From contig NZ_UHFN01000007.1 in NCBI RefSeq assembly GCF_900459405.1, positions 496,001 through 560,000 of the forward strand: 64,000 nucleotides of DNA. The letters run 5' to 3'. The notes under the pieces are model-generated. The model worked only from the letters and a program-made list of their open reading frames with translations. It made no database searches and was not told where the DNA came from. Within the stretch, counting starts at the first letter, position 1, and every line of letters starts with the position of its first letter. Of the stretch, positions 25,704 through 35,687 are shown one piece after another. Both the position numbers and the translations under genes were made by a program. This DNA comes from Streptococcus hyointestinalis. GTDB taxonomy: Bacteria; Bacillota; Bacilli; Lactobacillales; Streptococcaceae.

Positions 25704-26876
25704 ATGAAGAAAAAATTTGCTCTTGCAGCAGTTGCCTTTATCTCTACTGTTTTTTTAGCAGCTTGTAGTTCTCCGCCTAGTGTCAGCTCATCAGCAGCTG
25801 GTACAGAGATTGGTGAGACATTTAAGCTTGGTTTGAACTTTGAGTTGACAGGAAGCGTGTCTGCTTATGGCTCGGCTGAGAAAAAGGGTGCCATGATGGC
25901 AGTCGAAGAATTGAACAAAGCTGGTGGTATTAACGGGAAAAAAATCGAAGTCACCTCTAAGGATAATAAATCAGACAACAGCGAGGCGGCGACGGTAGCT
26001 ACGAGTCTTACGACTCAAGAAAAGGTCAATGCTATCGTTGGTCCAGCGACATCTGGTGCGACAGCGTCAGCAGCGCCAAGCTCACAGCTAGCAGGTGTTC
26101 CACTGGTGACACCGTCTGGTACGACAGATGACTTGACGGTTACGAAAAAAGGTGAAACCAAAGAGTACGTCTTTAGAACAACCTTTATCGACAGTTATCA
26201 AGGTCAAATCCTTTCAACCTTTGCTTCTAACAACCTCAACGCTAAGAAAGTTGTCCTCTACTACGATAACTCTAGCGACTACGGAAAAGGGATTGCTAAA
26301 GAGTTTAAAAAGCACTACAAAGGCACTATCGTTAGTGAGCTTGCCTTCCAATCAGGCGATACTGATTTCCAATCTGCCTTGACTAATATCAAAAAACTTG
26401 ATTTTGATGCCATCATCATGCCAGGTTACTACAATGAAACAGGTACTATTATCAAGCAAGCCCGTGAAATGGGCATTAGTCAGCCGATTGCTGGACCAGA
26501 TGGCTTTGCGGATGCCAAACTCATCGAGCTTGCCGGCAAGAAAAATGTCAATGACATTTACTACATCTCAGGATTTTCAGCAGCTAGCTCTGATAAAGCA
26601 GCAGCCTTTGCTAAAAACTATGAGAAAAAATATGGCGAAAAACCTTCAATGTTTGCTGCCCTAGCTTATGACTCTGTCTATATGGTCGCAAAAGCGAGTG
26701 AAAATGCTGAAAATTCAAAAGATATCGCAAAAGCACTAGCTAAGTTGAAGAATTTTGAGGGCGTGACAGGTAAAATGACCATGAACAGCAAGCACAACCC
26801 TGTCAAGTCAGTCCCTGTTATTGGTTTGACAAATGGTGTAGATACATCATCAGTCATCGTCAACCCTGACGAGTAG
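25704..26876 (+). CDS. livJ: Branched-chain amino-acid binding lipoprotein LivJ
   Basis: 390-aa periplasmic-binding-fold lipoprotein that captures Leu/Ile/Val for the LivHMGF importer. Lipobox FLAAC lipidates C21. The mature start has the Leu-binding pattern LGLNFELTGSVSAYGSAEKKGA and NGKKIEV. AAGGAGAAGG precedes the ATG. It is first of a five-gene operon; a hairpin between livJ and livH may keep the binding protein in excess. Confidence 0.93.
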   Translation: MKKKFALAAVAFISTVFLAACSSPPSVSSSAAGTEIGETFKLGLNFELTGSVSAYGSAEKKGAMMAVEELNKAGGINGKKIEVTSKDNKSDNSEAATVATSLTTQEKVNAIVGPATSGATASAAPSSQLAGVPLVTPSGTTDDLTVTKKGETKEYVFRTTFIDSYQGQILSTFASNNLNAKKVVLYYDNSSDYGKGIAKEFKKHYKGTIVSELAFQSGDTDFQSALTNIKKLDFDAIIMPGYYNETGTIIKQAREMGISQPIAGPDGFADAKLIELAGKKNVNDIYYISGFSAASSDKAAAFAKNYEKKYGEKPSMFAALAYDSVYMVAKASENAENSKDIAKALAKLKNFEGVTGKMTMNSKHNPVKSVPVIGLTNGVDTSSVIVNPDE

Positions 26877-26901
26877 GAAGTTTACATAGAATTAGTAAGA
26901 T

Positions 26902-26948
26902 GGGAAGTGGAGTGACTGCCAAGTCGTGTCAGGTTTCTTCTGCTTCCC
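26902..26948 (+). promoter_or_regulatory. Intercistronic stem-loop livJ-livH
   Basis: Ten-bp imperfect stem (26902-26911 with 26939-26948, two G-T pairs) followed by TTATTATTT. It could act as a partial terminator or 3' stabiliser of livJ mRNA. Confidence 0.45.
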
Positions 26949-26979
26949 TTATTATTTGTTAGAAAGTTGGGTGAACAAC

Positions 26980-27849
26980 ATGTTACAACAGCTCGTTAAT
27001 GGGCTTATCCTAGGAAGTGTTTATGCGCTGCTCGCTCTAGGATATACAATGGTTTATGGTATCATCAAGTTGATTAACTTTGCTCACGGTGATATTTACA
27101 TGATGGGAGCGTTTATTGGCTACTATCTCATCAATACCTATCATATGAATTTCTTTGTGGCGCTTGTCTTGACAATGGTTGTCACTGCCTTTTTAGGAGT
27201 GGTTATCGAGTTTCTCGCTTATCGTCCACTGCGCAATTCCACACGTATTGCAGCCTTGATTACAGCCATTGGTGTGTCCTTTTTCCTAGAGTACATCATG
27301 GTTTACTTTGTAGGAGCTGATAAGCGTGCCTTCCCACAAGCTATTGAGACCGTCAAATACAACCTAGGCTCTATCAGTATCACAAACGTGCAGCTGATTA
27401 TCCTTTGTGTCTCTATCGTTTTGATGGTAGCCTTGCAGTTTATTGTCAAGCAAACCAAAATGGGGAAAGCCATGCGTGCGGTGTCTGTCGATAGCGATGC
27501 TGCGCAATTGATGGGGATTAACGTCAACCATACTATCAGCTTTACCTTTGCCCTTGGCTCAGCGCTAGCGGGAGCTGCTGGGGTCTTGATTGGACTCTAC
27601 TACAACTCACTTGACCCATTGATGGGTATGACACCAGGTATTAAAGCCTTTATCGCTGCTGTTCTTGGGGGAATTGGTATCATCCCTGGTGCAGCACTCG
27701 GTGGTGTGTTAATTGGATTGCTTGAGACCTTCTCTATCTCAGTTGGTTGGTCAAGTTTCAGAGATGCCGTTGTTTATGCTGTTTTGATTATTATTTTACT
27801 CATTCGTCCAGCAGGTATTCTTGGAAAGAATGTAAAGGAGAAGGTGTAA
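26980..27849 (+). CDS. livH: Branched-chain amino-acid permease LivH
   Basis: 289-aa membrane permease with about 8 helices. The start MLQQLVNGLILGSVYALLA fits the family; a longer frame upstream covers the livJ-livH hairpin and is rejected. The LivH signature GYTMVYGIIKLINFAHGD is present. It pairs with LivM. Confidence 0.92.
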   Translation: MLQQLVNGLILGSVYALLALGYTMVYGIIKLINFAHGDIYMMGAFIGYYLINTYHMNFFVALVLTMVVTAFLGVVIEFLAYRPLRNSTRIAALITAIGVSFFLEYIMVYFVGADKRAFPQAIETVKYNLGSISITNVQLIILCVSIVLMVALQFIVKQTKMGKAMRAVSVDSDAAQLMGINVNHTISFTFALGSALAGAAGVLIGLYYNSLDPLMGMTPGIKAFIAAVLGGIGIIPGAALGGVLIGLLETFSISVGWSSFRDAVVYAVLIIILLIRPAGILGKNVKEKV

Positions 27850-27852
27850 AAC

Positions 27853-28806
27853 ATGAAACAAAATCTAAAACCAATACTGTCTTGGGCTGCTGTCATTGTT
27901 GTGATTTATCTTCTGCTTGCCTTTTTGACAGGTACAGGTATGTTAGGTGCTTACTACATTCAGATTATGATGGGAGTGGGTATCTCTGTCATCATGGCTA
28001 TGGGGACAAACTTAGTGCTTGGTTTCACAGGACAATTTCCTCTTGGTCAAGCAGGATTTATGGCGATTGGGGCTTATGCAACAGCTATTATCACAGGTTA
28101 CAATGACACTTATGCTGGCTTTTACCTCTCAATGCTAGTTGGTGTATTGATTGCTGGAGTTATTGCAGTCATCGTTGGTTTCCCAACGCTACGTCTAAAA
28201 GGAGACTATCTAGCGATTGCTACACTTGGGGTTGCAGAAATCATCCGTATCGCTATCGTCAACGGTGGTGAGCTTACTAATGGTGCGGCTGGTCTTACAG
28301 ATATCCTTCAATACACTTCATGGCCAGTTGTTTATGCCTTTGTTGTGGTGATTGCGATTTTGATGTTGAATTTCTTGCGCAGCTCTATTGGACACGAGGT
28401 CATCTCAGTGCGTGAAGACGAGATTGCAGCTGAGTCTATGGGGGTTAATACGACCAAGATTAAGGTCATGACCTTTGCATTTGCGGCTATGACAGCAAGT
28501 ATCGCAGGTTCTCTTTATGTCGGCTACATCGGAACCGTTGTACCAAAAGACTTTACCATTATGAAGTCCATTGACTATCTCATCATCGCTGTACTAGGTG
28601 GACTAGGCTCTATGACAGGAACTATTGTGGCTGCGATTGTGCTTGGTATATTGAACATGTACTTGCAGAATTTCTCTGACTTGCGTATGGTTATCTACTC
28701 TCTAGCACTTATCTTAGTTATGGTCTTTCGTCCAGGAGGTCTCCTTGGCACTCGTGAGTTGAAATTATCAACGCTCTTTAAAAAAGATAAGGAGGGCAAA
28801 AACTAA
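27853..28806 (+). CDS. livM: Branched-chain amino-acid permease LivM
   Basis: 317-aa permease, about 8-10 helices, with the conserved LGFTGQFPLGQAGFMAIGAY and a cytoplasmic coupling loop SIGHEVISVREDEIAAESMG. It starts 3 nt after livH and overlaps livG by one base. Partner of LivH. Confidence 0.93.
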   Translation: MKQNLKPILSWAAVIVVIYLLLAFLTGTGMLGAYYIQIMMGVGISVIMAMGTNLVLGFTGQFPLGQAGFMAIGAYATAIITGYNDTYAGFYLSMLVGVLIAGVIAVIVGFPTLRLKGDYLAIATLGVAEIIRIAIVNGGELTNGAAGLTDILQYTSWPVVYAFVVVIAILMLNFLRSSIGHEVISVREDEIAAESMGVNTTKIKVMTFAFAAMTASIAGSLYVGYIGTVVPKDFTIMKSIDYLIIAVLGGLGSMTGTIVAAIVLGILNMYLQNFSDLRMVIYSLALILVMVFRPGGLLGTRELKLSTLFKKDKEGKN

Positions 28807-29570
28807 TGGCACTTCTTGATGTCAAACATTTAACGAAAAACTTTGGCGGACTGACAGCTGTAGGGGATGTGACCTTGGAGCTAAATGAAGGTGAGTTGGT
28901 TGGTCTTATCGGACCAAACGGTGCTGGTAAAACAACACTCTTTAACCTTTTGACAGGCGTCTATGAGCCAAGTGAAGGGACGATTACACTGGATGGCAAT
29001 CTCCTAAACGGTAAAAAGCCTTATCACATCGCAGCTCTTGGGCTTTCACGTACTTTCCAAAATATCCGTCTCTTTAAGGAAATGACTGTTTTAGACAATG
29101 TGCTTGTTGGGCTTGCTAACAGTCATAAGCAAAATATTGTCGCAAGTCTCTTGCGTCTACCAAGCTACTACAGCAGCGAAAAAGAGCTAAGACAAAAAGC
29201 CCTAGATTTGCTTGCTATCTTTGATTTGGATGGCGAAGCTGATACTTTGGCTAAAAATCTTCCTTATGGACAACAACGCCGTTTGGAAATTGTGCGAGCT
29301 CTTGCTACTGAGCCTAAGATTTTGTTTCTTGATGAGCCAGCTGCTGGGATGAATCCGCAAGAAACGGCAGAATTGACCCAGTTGATTCGCCAAATTAAAG
29401 AAGAATTTAACATCACAATCATGTTGATTGAGCATGATATGAGTCTTGTCATGGAAGTAACAGAGCGTATCTACGTTCTTGAGTATGGACGTGTGATTGC
29501 GCACGGAACGCCAGATGAGATTAAAAACGATAAGCGAGTAATCGAGGCTTATCTTGGAGGTGAAGCATAG
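28806..29570 (+). CDS. livG: Branched-chain amino-acid ABC ATPase LivG
   Basis: 254-aa ABC ATPase: Walker A GPNGAGKTT, the NIRLFKEMTVLDNV region, signature-like LPYGQQRRLEI (C-loop), Walker B ILFLDEPAAG, H-loop LIEHDM. The LivG subfamily is recognised by DEPAAGMNP. It overlaps livM and livF by one base each. Confidence 0.93.
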   Translation: MALLDVKHLTKNFGGLTAVGDVTLELNEGELVGLIGPNGAGKTTLFNLLTGVYEPSEGTITLDGNLLNGKKPYHIAALGLSRTFQNIRLFKEMTVLDNVLVGLANSHKQNIVASLLRLPSYYSSEKELRQKALDLLAIFDLDGEADTLAKNLPYGQQRRLEIVRALATEPKILFLDEPAAGMNPQETAELTQLIRQIKEEFNITIMLIEHDMSLVMEVTERIYVLEYGRVIAHGTPDEIKNDKRVIEAYLGGEA

Positions 29571-30283
29571 TGAGTGCAATGTTAACAGTTGATAATCTAT
29601 CCATCCATTATGGCGTTATCCAAGCTGTCAAAAACGTCTCCTTTGAGGTGAACGAAGGCGAGGTTGTGACGCTTATCGGAGCGAACGGTGCGGGTAAAAC
29701 ATCTATTTTGCGTACCATTTCAGGACTTGTGCGCCCGAGTGAAGGCTCTATCTCTTTCTTAGGAGAATCTATCGAAAAAGCACCTGCACGAAAAATCGTT
29801 GCCAATGGGCTATCACAAGTCCCAGAAGGACGTCATGTTTTTTCAGGATTGACCGTTATGGAAAATCTGGAAATGGGTGCCTTCTTACATAACGACCGTG
29901 AGCAAAATCAAAAAAATCTGAAGATGATTTTTGAGCGCTTCCCACGCTTGGAAGAACGTAAAAATCAAGACGCTGCAACGCTCTCAGGTGGTGAGCAACA
30001 AATGCTTGCTATGGGGCGTGCGCTGATGAGCCGTCCTAAATTGCTCCTTCTTGATGAGCCATCTATGGGGCTTGCTCCAATCTTCATTCAAGAAATCTTT
30101 GATATTATCCAAGACATTCAAAAGCAAGGCACAACAGTACTTCTCGTTGAGCAAAATGCCAACAAAGCGCTAGCTATTGCTGATCGTGGTTACGTGCTTG
30201 AGACAGGAAAAATCGTCCTCTCAGGTACTGGACAAGAGCTGCTCGCCTCTGACGAAGTGCGTAAAGCCTATCTTGGTGGTTAA
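29570..30283 (+). CDS. livF: Branched-chain amino-acid ABC ATPase LivF
   Basis: 237-aa ABC ATPase: Walker A GANGAGKTS, signature LSGGEQQML, Walker B LLLLDEPSMG, H-loop VEQN. The GTG at 29570 (TAGTG overlap with livG) has GGAGG at a usable distance; ATG 29579 is an alternative. Last gene of the liv operon, closed by a bidirectional terminator. Confidence 0.92.
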   Translation: MSAMLTVDNLSIHYGVIQAVKNVSFEVNEGEVVTLIGANGAGKTSILRTISGLVRPSEGSISFLGESIEKAPARKIVANGLSQVPEGRHVFSGLTVMENLEMGAFLHNDREQNQKNLKMIFERFPRLEERKNQDAATLSGGEQQMLAMGRALMSRPKLLLLDEPSMGLAPIFIQEIFDIIQDIQKQGTTVLLVEQNANKALAIADRGYVLETGKIVLSGTGQELLASDEVRKAYLGG

Positions 30284-30311
30284 AAAACAGAAGCTTAGGC
30301 TTCTGTTTTTT
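30282..30311. terminator. Bidirectional terminator after livF
   Basis: Perfect 13-bp stem AAAAAACAGAAGC with loop TTAG; serves livF and the converging membrane-protein gene. Confidence 0.88.
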
Positions 30312-31143
30312 GCATGGACTTGGTCTGTTGATAGGCTATAGAAATCATAGCAATGCCTAAAATCATCAAAATAAGAAAGATGCTTGTCCCTAAAATAATA
30401 GTCATCAAACGCTGAAAATCAAGTTCATCCTTGCCATAAAGGCGTAGTAACATAGTTTGTAAGAAAAAGAGAGAAAACAGCGAAGCTGCAAAATGAATAG
30501 GTCGACCAGCTCTTAATTGTAGAACTTGCCTTCCTTTTTTAGAAAAGAGGGTCACGCTACTGCTAATAAGATTGATAAAGGTCATTAAAGCCATGAGATA
30601 AACCATAAAAGGGTGCTGAGTGTGGAGGTTATCTCTACCTGATGTGACAAAGATAACCAGCAGATGAAAAATCACAGCGGATAAAATGAGACAATAACCC
30701 AATCGTCTGTACATCTGCCAAAAAAGAATGGGTCGATTGTCGTTTTGTAGAGTACGTGCGATGGCGGACTTGCTGACAGCAAAGACCAGATGGTACAAAG
30801 CATAAATAAAGTACCAAGAAGATTTTGCTAAAAAGCCGAGACTAATCGCAAAGACAAGATAGCAGATGTTGTAGACCAAACCAATATGTGTACTAATCAG
30901 AAGTTTTAGGTAGGTGTTTTGTAGCAAACGGCTGCGCTGTTTCATGTTTTGCCATAGAGAAAGAAGTAGCATGACATCTCCAAAAGCTAGAAAGGCAGAT
31001 AACCAAGAAGCAATAACTTTTAGAGCGAGGTTGCCATTAAAAGCGTGAACGATGACTGCCAGCCCTAAAAAGAGCATGACACCATTAAGCGCTAGCACCC
31101 CTAGCCAGTACTTCCTTGCAAGACCTAATACTTTTTTAAACAT
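30295..31143 (-). CDS. Polytopic membrane protein, unknown function
   Basis: 282-aa protein with about eight hydrophobic segments and a basic N-terminus (MFKKVLGLARKYW). No enzyme motif or known family signature is recognised. The start at 31143 has AAGGAAA nine nt upstream; the ATG at 31149 is too close to it. It is monocistronic, placed between the liv operon and the CBS gene and pointing the other way. Confidence 0.75.
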   Translation of the reverse strand: MFKKVLGLARKYWLGVLALNGVMLFLGLAVIVHAFNGNLALKVIASWLSAFLAFGDVMLLLSLWQNMKQRSRLLQNTYLKLLISTHIGLVYNICYLVFAISLGFLAKSSWYFIYALYHLVFAVSKSAIARTLQNDNRPILFWQMYRRLGYCLILSAVIFHLLVIFVTSGRDNLHTQHPFMVYLMALMTFINLISSSVTLFSKKGRQVLQLRAGRPIHFAASLFSLFFLQTMLLRLYGKDELDFQRLMTIILGTSIFLILMILGIAMISIAYQQTKSMQKTEA

Positions 31144-31244
31144 GTACATTTTCCTTTTTATCGTCTTTTTTTAGGTGCTATTATAACAAAATATCTTATT
31201 TTTGAAAATATGAGCAGAAAACGATGTGAAAACGGTTAAAAAAG

Positions 31245-31253
31245 TGATATAAT
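31245..31253 (+). promoter_or_regulatory. Promoter of the CBS-ACT gene
   Basis: Extended -10 TGATATAAT; weak -35 about 17 nt upstream. GAGGAAAGAG ribosome site before the ATG at 31294. Confidence 0.5.
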
Positions 31254-31293
31254 AGAATGGAAAAAGATTTCGCTTTAGAAAGAGGAAAGAGCT

Positions 31294-31950
31294 ATGGCAG
31301 TTAAAGATTATATGACAAAAAAAGTTGTGTTTATTTCACCAGATACGACGGTGGCGCAAGCAACAGACCTTTTGCGTGAACAGGGTTTACGTCGTCTCCC
31401 TGTGATTGAAAACGACAAACTAGTCGGTATCGTGACAGAGGGCGTTATGGCGGAGGCAACGCCATCAAAAGCAACCAGTCTCTCTATCTACGAGATGAAC
31501 TATCTGCTCAACAAGACTAAAATCCGTGATATTATGATTAAAAAAGTCTACACGGTGTCACGCTATGCTAGTCTTGAGGACGCTATCTATATCATGATGA
31601 AAAATAACGTGAGCATTTTGCCTGTTGTGGACAATGACCAAGTCTATGGTATCATCACAGATAAGGACATTTTCAAAGCCTTTCTAGAAGTGTCTGGATA
31701 TGGTGAAGTGGGAACTCGTCTTGTACTTTTAGGTGAAGATAGTGTCGGCACACTTGCCAAGGCTGTTGATGCTATTTCTAAAGCGGGAATCAATATCAAA
31801 CGTATTGTGATTGCGGAGCACAACACGAGCAAAACCACTATCGAAATTCAGCTTGAAGGGCACCACTCTGATGATAAAGTCAAGGCGATTTTTTCGGATG
31901 TCCCTGTAACCATTGAGGCTGTTGAGCAAACGCAAGCTAAGGCTCTCTAA
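31294..31950 (+). CDS. acuB: CBS-pair and ACT domain protein (AcuB-like)
   Basis: 218-aa cytosolic regulator-like protein. Two CBS motifs (residues 1-60, MTKKVVFISPDTTVAQA; and 75-135, MIKKVYTVSRYASLEDA) form a nucleotide-binding pair; residues 140-212 are an ACT-like domain. Small-molecule sensing is likely, possibly of an adenine nucleotide and an amino acid. It lies near the liv operon as in S. pneumoniae, but has its own promoter and terminator. The precise role is unknown. Confidence 0.82.
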   Translation: MAVKDYMTKKVVFISPDTTVAQATDLLREQGLRRLPVIENDKLVGIVTEGVMAEATPSKATSLSIYEMNYLLNKTKIRDIMIKKVYTVSRYASLEDAIYIMMKNNVSILPVVDNDQVYGIITDKDIFKAFLEVSGYGEVGTRLVLLGEDSVGTLAKAVDAISKAGINIKRIVIAEHNTSKTTIEIQLEGHHSDDKVKAIFSDVPVTIEAVEQTQAKAL

Positions 31951-31954
31951 GTTG

Positions 31955-31985
31955 AAAACACCGCTAGGCTTAGCGGTGTTTTTTT
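31955..31985 (+). terminator. CBS-ACT gene terminator
   Basis: Twelve-bp stem AAAACACCGCTA/TAGCGGTGTTTT and T7. Confidence 0.92.
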
Positions 31986-32035
31986 GCTGATTTTTTGGTA
32001 CAATAGAAGAAATTATAAAAGGAGAACTACAGGCT

Positions 32036-32680
32036 ATGACAAACGGCTACTTGCTATCATTTGAAGGACCAGATGGGGCAGGCAAAACAACGGTTTTAGA
32101 GAGGCTGCTTCCTCTTTTGAGAGAAAAAGTATCTCAGCCTATTTTAGTCACTCGTGAACCCGGAGGTGTTCAGATTTCTGAGCGTATTCGTGATGTGATT
32201 TTAGATGTCAATCACACGCAGATGGATAGTAAGACGGAGCTTTTGCTCTACATCGCAGCTAGACGTCAGCACTGGGTGGAAAAGGTAGCCCCTGCACTAG
32301 ATGAGGGCTGTCTTGTTTTGATGGACCGTTTTATTGATAGCTCGGTGGTCTATCAAGGAGCAGGACGAGGGCTTGATAAGGCAGCTATTGCTTGGTTAAA
32401 TGACTACGCTACAGATAAACGTAAGCCTGACTTGACCCTGTATTTTGATGTGCCGTCTGAAGTGGGCTTAGAGAGAATCAATCAAAATGCCAGTCGTGAG
32501 GTCAATCGCTTAGACTTAGAAGCGCTGGAACTTCACCAAAAGGTCAGAAATGGCTATCTGGCACTGGCTGAGAGCGAGTCAGATCGCATTGTGACCATTG
32601 ATGCGACAAAACCGCTTGATGAGGTCGTCAAAGAAGCCTATGATACTGTGCTTAGATTTTTGGAGAAGGCTGTCCTATGA
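32036..32680 (+). CDS. tmk: Thymidylate kinase
   Basis: 214-aa dTMP kinase: P-loop [10 protein letters not shown], the DR motif MDRFIDSS and lid region GRGLDK. It makes dTDP for DNA synthesis. First gene of tmk-holB-ricT-yabA-rsmI, a conserved Firmicute cluster; it overlaps holB by 4 nt. A TGGTACAAT -10 lies upstream with AAAGGAG before the ATG. Confidence 0.95.
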   Translation: MTNGYLLSFEGPDGAGKTTVLERLLPLLREKVSQPILVTREPGGVQISERIRDVILDVNHTQMDSKTELLLYIAARRQHWVEKVAPALDEGCLVLMDRFIDSSVVYQGAGRGLDKAAIAWLNDYATDKRKPDLTLYFDVPSEVGLERINQNASREVNRLDLEALELHQKVRNGYLALAESESDRIVTIDATKPLDEVVKEAYDTVLRFLEKAVL

Positions 32681-33558
32681 CATCAGAGCTTGAACAGTTA
32701 CAACCCCAGCTTTTTCAGCAGTTTAAGACAATTTTACAGACCAATAGGCTCAGTCATGCTTATCTCTTTTCAGGTGGTTTTGCTAGCTTTGAGATGGCGC
32801 TATTTTTGGCGCAGAGCCGTTTTTGTGACAATCTCCAAGACAAGCTGCCCTGTGGTATCTGCCGTTCTTGCCGTTTGATTAGCCAAGTGGAGTTTTCGGA
32901 TGTCAAGCTGGTGGCACCTAGTGGCAATAGTATCAAAACTGAAACCATCAGAAACTTGATTAAAGAATTTTCAAGTTCTGGCTTTGAAGGTGAAAATCAA
33001 GTCTTTATCATCAAAGACTGTGAAAAAATGCACGTCAACGCCGCAAATAGTCTCCTAAAAGTCATCGAGGAGCCGCAGAGCTCGGTCTTGATTATTTTGC
33101 TGACCAGCGATGAGAGCAAGGTGTTGGCTACTATCAAGAGTCGTACACAAGTTTTTCATTTTCCTAAAAATCAAGCCTATCTCGAGCATATGGCTGAGCA
33201 AAAGGGTTTTCTAAAGAGTCAGGCTTATCTCCTAGCTAGTGTGGCAAAGGACAGTGCAGACTTGGAGCAGTTGATGGCAAATAACCAGAGCTTAGCGCTT
33301 ATCAATGAGTGTCAAGAGTTTGTGGACATGCTACTCAAAAATCGCAATCAAGCCTATCTTGAGCTTTCACGCTTAGTCGCACTCGCAAGTGATAAGTCTG
33401 AGCAGGAGCTTGCTTATCAGTTTTTGACCTTGATACTAGCCAAACACCTCAATGAAAAAGCTGCACGAGAACTTTTAGAAGGGCTCCATCAGTCCTACGA
33501 CATGTGGAGAAAAAACGTCAGTTTTCAAAATGCACTAGAATATATGGTATTATCATGA
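32677..33558 (+). CDS. holB: DNA polymerase III delta' subunit
   Basis: 293-aa clamp-loader subunit. The N-terminal AAA+ fold starts [11 protein letters not shown]; the P-loop is degenerate, as expected for delta', and a zinc motif CGICRSC follows. The SRC-like motif is TIKSRTQ. It overlaps tmk and ricT by 4 nt each, so translation is coupled. Confidence 0.92.
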   Translation: MTSELEQLQPQLFQQFKTILQTNRLSHAYLFSGGFASFEMALFLAQSRFCDNLQDKLPCGICRSCRLISQVEFSDVKLVAPSGNSIKTETIRNLIKEFSSSGFEGENQVFIIKDCEKMHVNAANSLLKVIEEPQSSVLIILLTSDESKVLATIKSRTQVFHFPKNQAYLEHMAEQKGFLKSQAYLLASVAKDSADLEQLMANNQSLALINECQEFVDMLLKNRNQAYLELSRLVALASDKSEQELAYQFLTLILAKHLNEKAARELLEGLHQSYDMWRKNVSFQNALEYMVLS

Positions 33559-34355
33559 CACAAGTAGTAAAGATAAAAGATAGAGAAACAGGGCAAGTGA
33601 GCTATCTAGAAACAGAAAGCGCCCTTGCTCTAGAGAGCTTTGTCGTTGTCAAGCATAAAAAAGGTACGCACCTGGCGCAAGTCATCACAAGCCCTAAAGA
33701 AATAGAGGCAAATCGCCTGCCAAGTAAACTGCCTACCTTTGTGAGGCAGGCAAGCAAGCGGGATTTTCAGATAGCAGATGAAAACCGACAGCAAGCAGCA
33801 GACGCTTTTTCTGATGTCAATGAACTCATCAAGCGCAGCAAGCTCAAGATGAATCTAGTGACTATTGCTTTTCCGCTGGATCGTGACCATGTGCTGATTA
33901 CCTTTACGGCTGATGGGCGTGTGGACTTCAGAGGTTTGTTGCGTGATTTGGCGAGCTATTTTCGTATGCGGATTGAGTTGCGTCAAATCAATAGCCGAGA
34001 AGAATCAAAGGTGTACGGTGGACTTGGACCTTGCGGGCGAGCGCTTTGCTGTTCGACTTTTCTAGGTGAGTTTCCGCCTGTTTCCATCAAAATGGTGAAA
34101 AATCAAGGTCTGTCTATCACCTCAGGTAAGGGCAATGGGCTGTGTGGACGGCTAAAATGTTGCCTCAATTACGAAGAAGCTTTCTATGAGGAAGCAATGG
34201 CTGACTTTCCTGATGTTGGTGAGCTCATTGATACTCAAGATGGTCAAGGAGAGGTTTTAGCGATTGACATCTTTGCCAAAACCATCAAAGTCTCCTTAAA
34301 AGGAGCGGTGGTTCCTGTTATTTATACCCTAGAGGAGTTTCAATCACATGGATAA
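33555..34355 (+). CDS. ricT: PSP1/YaaT family protein RicT
   Basis: 266-aa PSP1-domain protein. The start is ATG 33555 in the ATGA overlap with holB ([11 protein letters not shown]). Clustered cysteines ([23 protein letters not shown]) match the residues used for iron-sulfur binding by the RicAFT complex in B. subtilis. It should cooperate with the YlbF protein at 24820 in RNase Y-dependent mRNA maturation. It overlaps yabA by 8 nt. Confidence 0.88.
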   Translation: MTQVVKIKDRETGQVSYLETESALALESFVVVKHKKGTHLAQVITSPKEIEANRLPSKLPTFVRQASKRDFQIADENRQQAADAFSDVNELIKRSKLKMNLVTIAFPLDRDHVLITFTADGRVDFRGLLRDLASYFRMRIELRQINSREESKVYGGLGPCGRALCCSTFLGEFPPVSIKMVKNQGLSITSGKGNGLCGRLKCCLNYEEAFYEEAMADFPDVGELIDTQDGQGEVLAIDIFAKTIKVSLKGAVVPVIYTLEEFQSHG

Positions 34356-34668
34356 AAAAGAATTGTTTGACGCTTTTGACGATTTGACCCAAAACTTGAT
34401 GGTCACTTTGGCAGAAGCTGATACGCTCAAAAAACAATTTCAACAACTCATTGAAGAAAATACCCAATTGCGCATTGAAAACACCAAGTTGAGAGAGCGC
34501 TTGGGTCAGCTCGAGCATGAAAAGCAGGCTAAAAACTCGACGCAAGGAAAAGAGCACTTGGAGAGTATCTACGAGGATGGTTTTCATATCTGCAATTCCT
34601 TTTACGGACAGCGTCGTGAAAATGAAGAAGAGTGCATGTTTTGCCAAGAGTTGTTAGATAGGGGCTAG
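34348..34668 (+). CDS. yabA: Replication initiation control protein YabA
   Basis: 106-aa regulator that binds DnaA and the sliding clamp to prevent over-initiation. An N-terminal coiled coil (residues 5-60) is followed by a zinc-binding tail with HICNSF and CMFC. Length and position between ricT and rsmI are typical. Confidence 0.92.
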   Translation: MDKKELFDAFDDLTQNLMVTLAEADTLKKQFQQLIEENTQLRIENTKLRERLGQLEHEKQAKNSTQGKEHLESIYEDGFHICNSFYGQRRENEEECMFCQELLDRG

Positions 34669-34670
34669 CC

Positions 34671-35543
34671 ATGCAAGTACAAAAGAGCTTTAAAGGCAAG
34701 AAAGAGCTAGGGACACTCTATCTGGTGCCTACCCCTATTGGTAACCTCGAGGACATGACCTTTCGAGCGATTGCAACGCTACAGACCGTTGATTTTATCT
34801 GTGCTGAGGACACGAGAAACACAGGGCTTCTCTTAAAGCACTTTGAGATTGACACAAAGCAAATCAGTTTTCATGAGCACAATGCCTATGAAAAGATTCC
34901 TTATCTCCTTGATTTGCTAGCGTCTGGAAAATCGCTGGCGCAGGTTTCGGATGCTGGAATGCCATCCATTTCTGACCCAGGACATGATTTGGTTGTAGCG
35001 GCTATTGAGAGGGATATTCCTGTTGTGGCACTGCCTGGTGCTAGCGCTGGTATCACAGCGCTTATAGCCAGTGGCTTAGCGCCGCAGCCCCATGTTTTTT
35101 ACGGCTTCTTACCTCGTAAGAAAGGACAGCAGCAAGCCTTTTTTGAGGAAAAAAAAGCCTATCCAGAGACACAGATTTTCTACGAGTCGCCTTATCGTGT
35201 CGCAAGCACGTTGGAAAATATGAAAACGGTCTATGGCAATCGACCAGTGGTTTTAGTGCGGGAACTAACCAAGGTCTTTGAAGAGTACCAACGTGGCACG
35301 ATCACAGAACTTTTAGAAGCCATCAAAGAAACACCTCTAAAAGGCGAATGCCTACTTATCGTTTCTGGAAAAATGCAGAATGAAGAGTTAGAAAAACTAA
35401 CATCTGATGTTGACCCTGTACAAGCAGTAGAGCAGTATATTTCTAATGGATTAAAGCCAACACAGGCTATTAAGAAAGTGGCAAAAGAGCTTGGCAGAAC
35501 ACGTCAAGAGGTCTACGATGCCTATCATCAGCTAAATAAGTAA
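34671..35543 (+). CDS. rsmI: 16S rRNA (cytidine1402-2'-O)-methyltransferase
   Basis: 290-aa SAM-dependent tetrapyrrole-methylase-fold enzyme modifying C1402 of 16S rRNA. Conserved pieces are YLVPTPIGNLEDMT, AEDTRNTG, VSDAGMPSISDPG and LPGASA. It is last in the tmk cluster, 2 bp after yabA. Confidence 0.95.
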   Translation: MQVQKSFKGKKELGTLYLVPTPIGNLEDMTFRAIATLQTVDFICAEDTRNTGLLLKHFEIDTKQISFHEHNAYEKIPYLLDLLASGKSLAQVSDAGMPSISDPGHDLVVAAIERDIPVVALPGASAGITALIASGLAPQPHVFYGFLPRKKGQQQAFFEEKKAYPETQIFYESPYRVASTLENMKTVYGNRPVVLVRELTKVFEEYQRGTITELLEAIKETPLKGECLLIVSGKMQNEELEKLTSDVDPVQAVEQYISNGLKPTQAIKKVAKELGRTRQEVYDAYHQLNK

Positions 35544-35574
35544 GAGAATGTGACGTTCTCTTGCTTATTTTTTT
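35535..35574 (+). terminator. rsmI terminator
   Basis: AATAAG-T-AAGAGAA pairs with TTCTCTT-G-CTTATT (one internal mismatch), then a T-run; includes the rsmI stop. Confidence 0.8.
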
Positions 35575-35629
35575 AGCTAACAAGAGATGATAGATTAGAG
35601 AGAAAATTCAGAAAAATGAGAAAAAGTCA

Positions 35630-35667
35630 TTGACTTGCTAAATATATTGTGTTATATTATCTAACAT
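35630..35667 (+). promoter_or_regulatory. amtB promoter with GlnR box
   Basis: TTGACT (35630-35635), 17-nt spacer, TATATT (35653-35658). TGTTA-N7-TAACA (35650-35666) is an exact GlnR site (TGTNA-N7-TNACA) covering the -10, so GlnR should repress when glutamine is high. Confidence 0.85.
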
Positions 35668-35687
35668 ATTATTTCAGGAGGTCATTT

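Noticed and set aside
31955..31985. ACACCGCTA hairpin also found at 48615-48644, considered as a mobile repeat
   Set aside because: Both copies are simple terminators directly after stop codons; similarity is limited to the stem.
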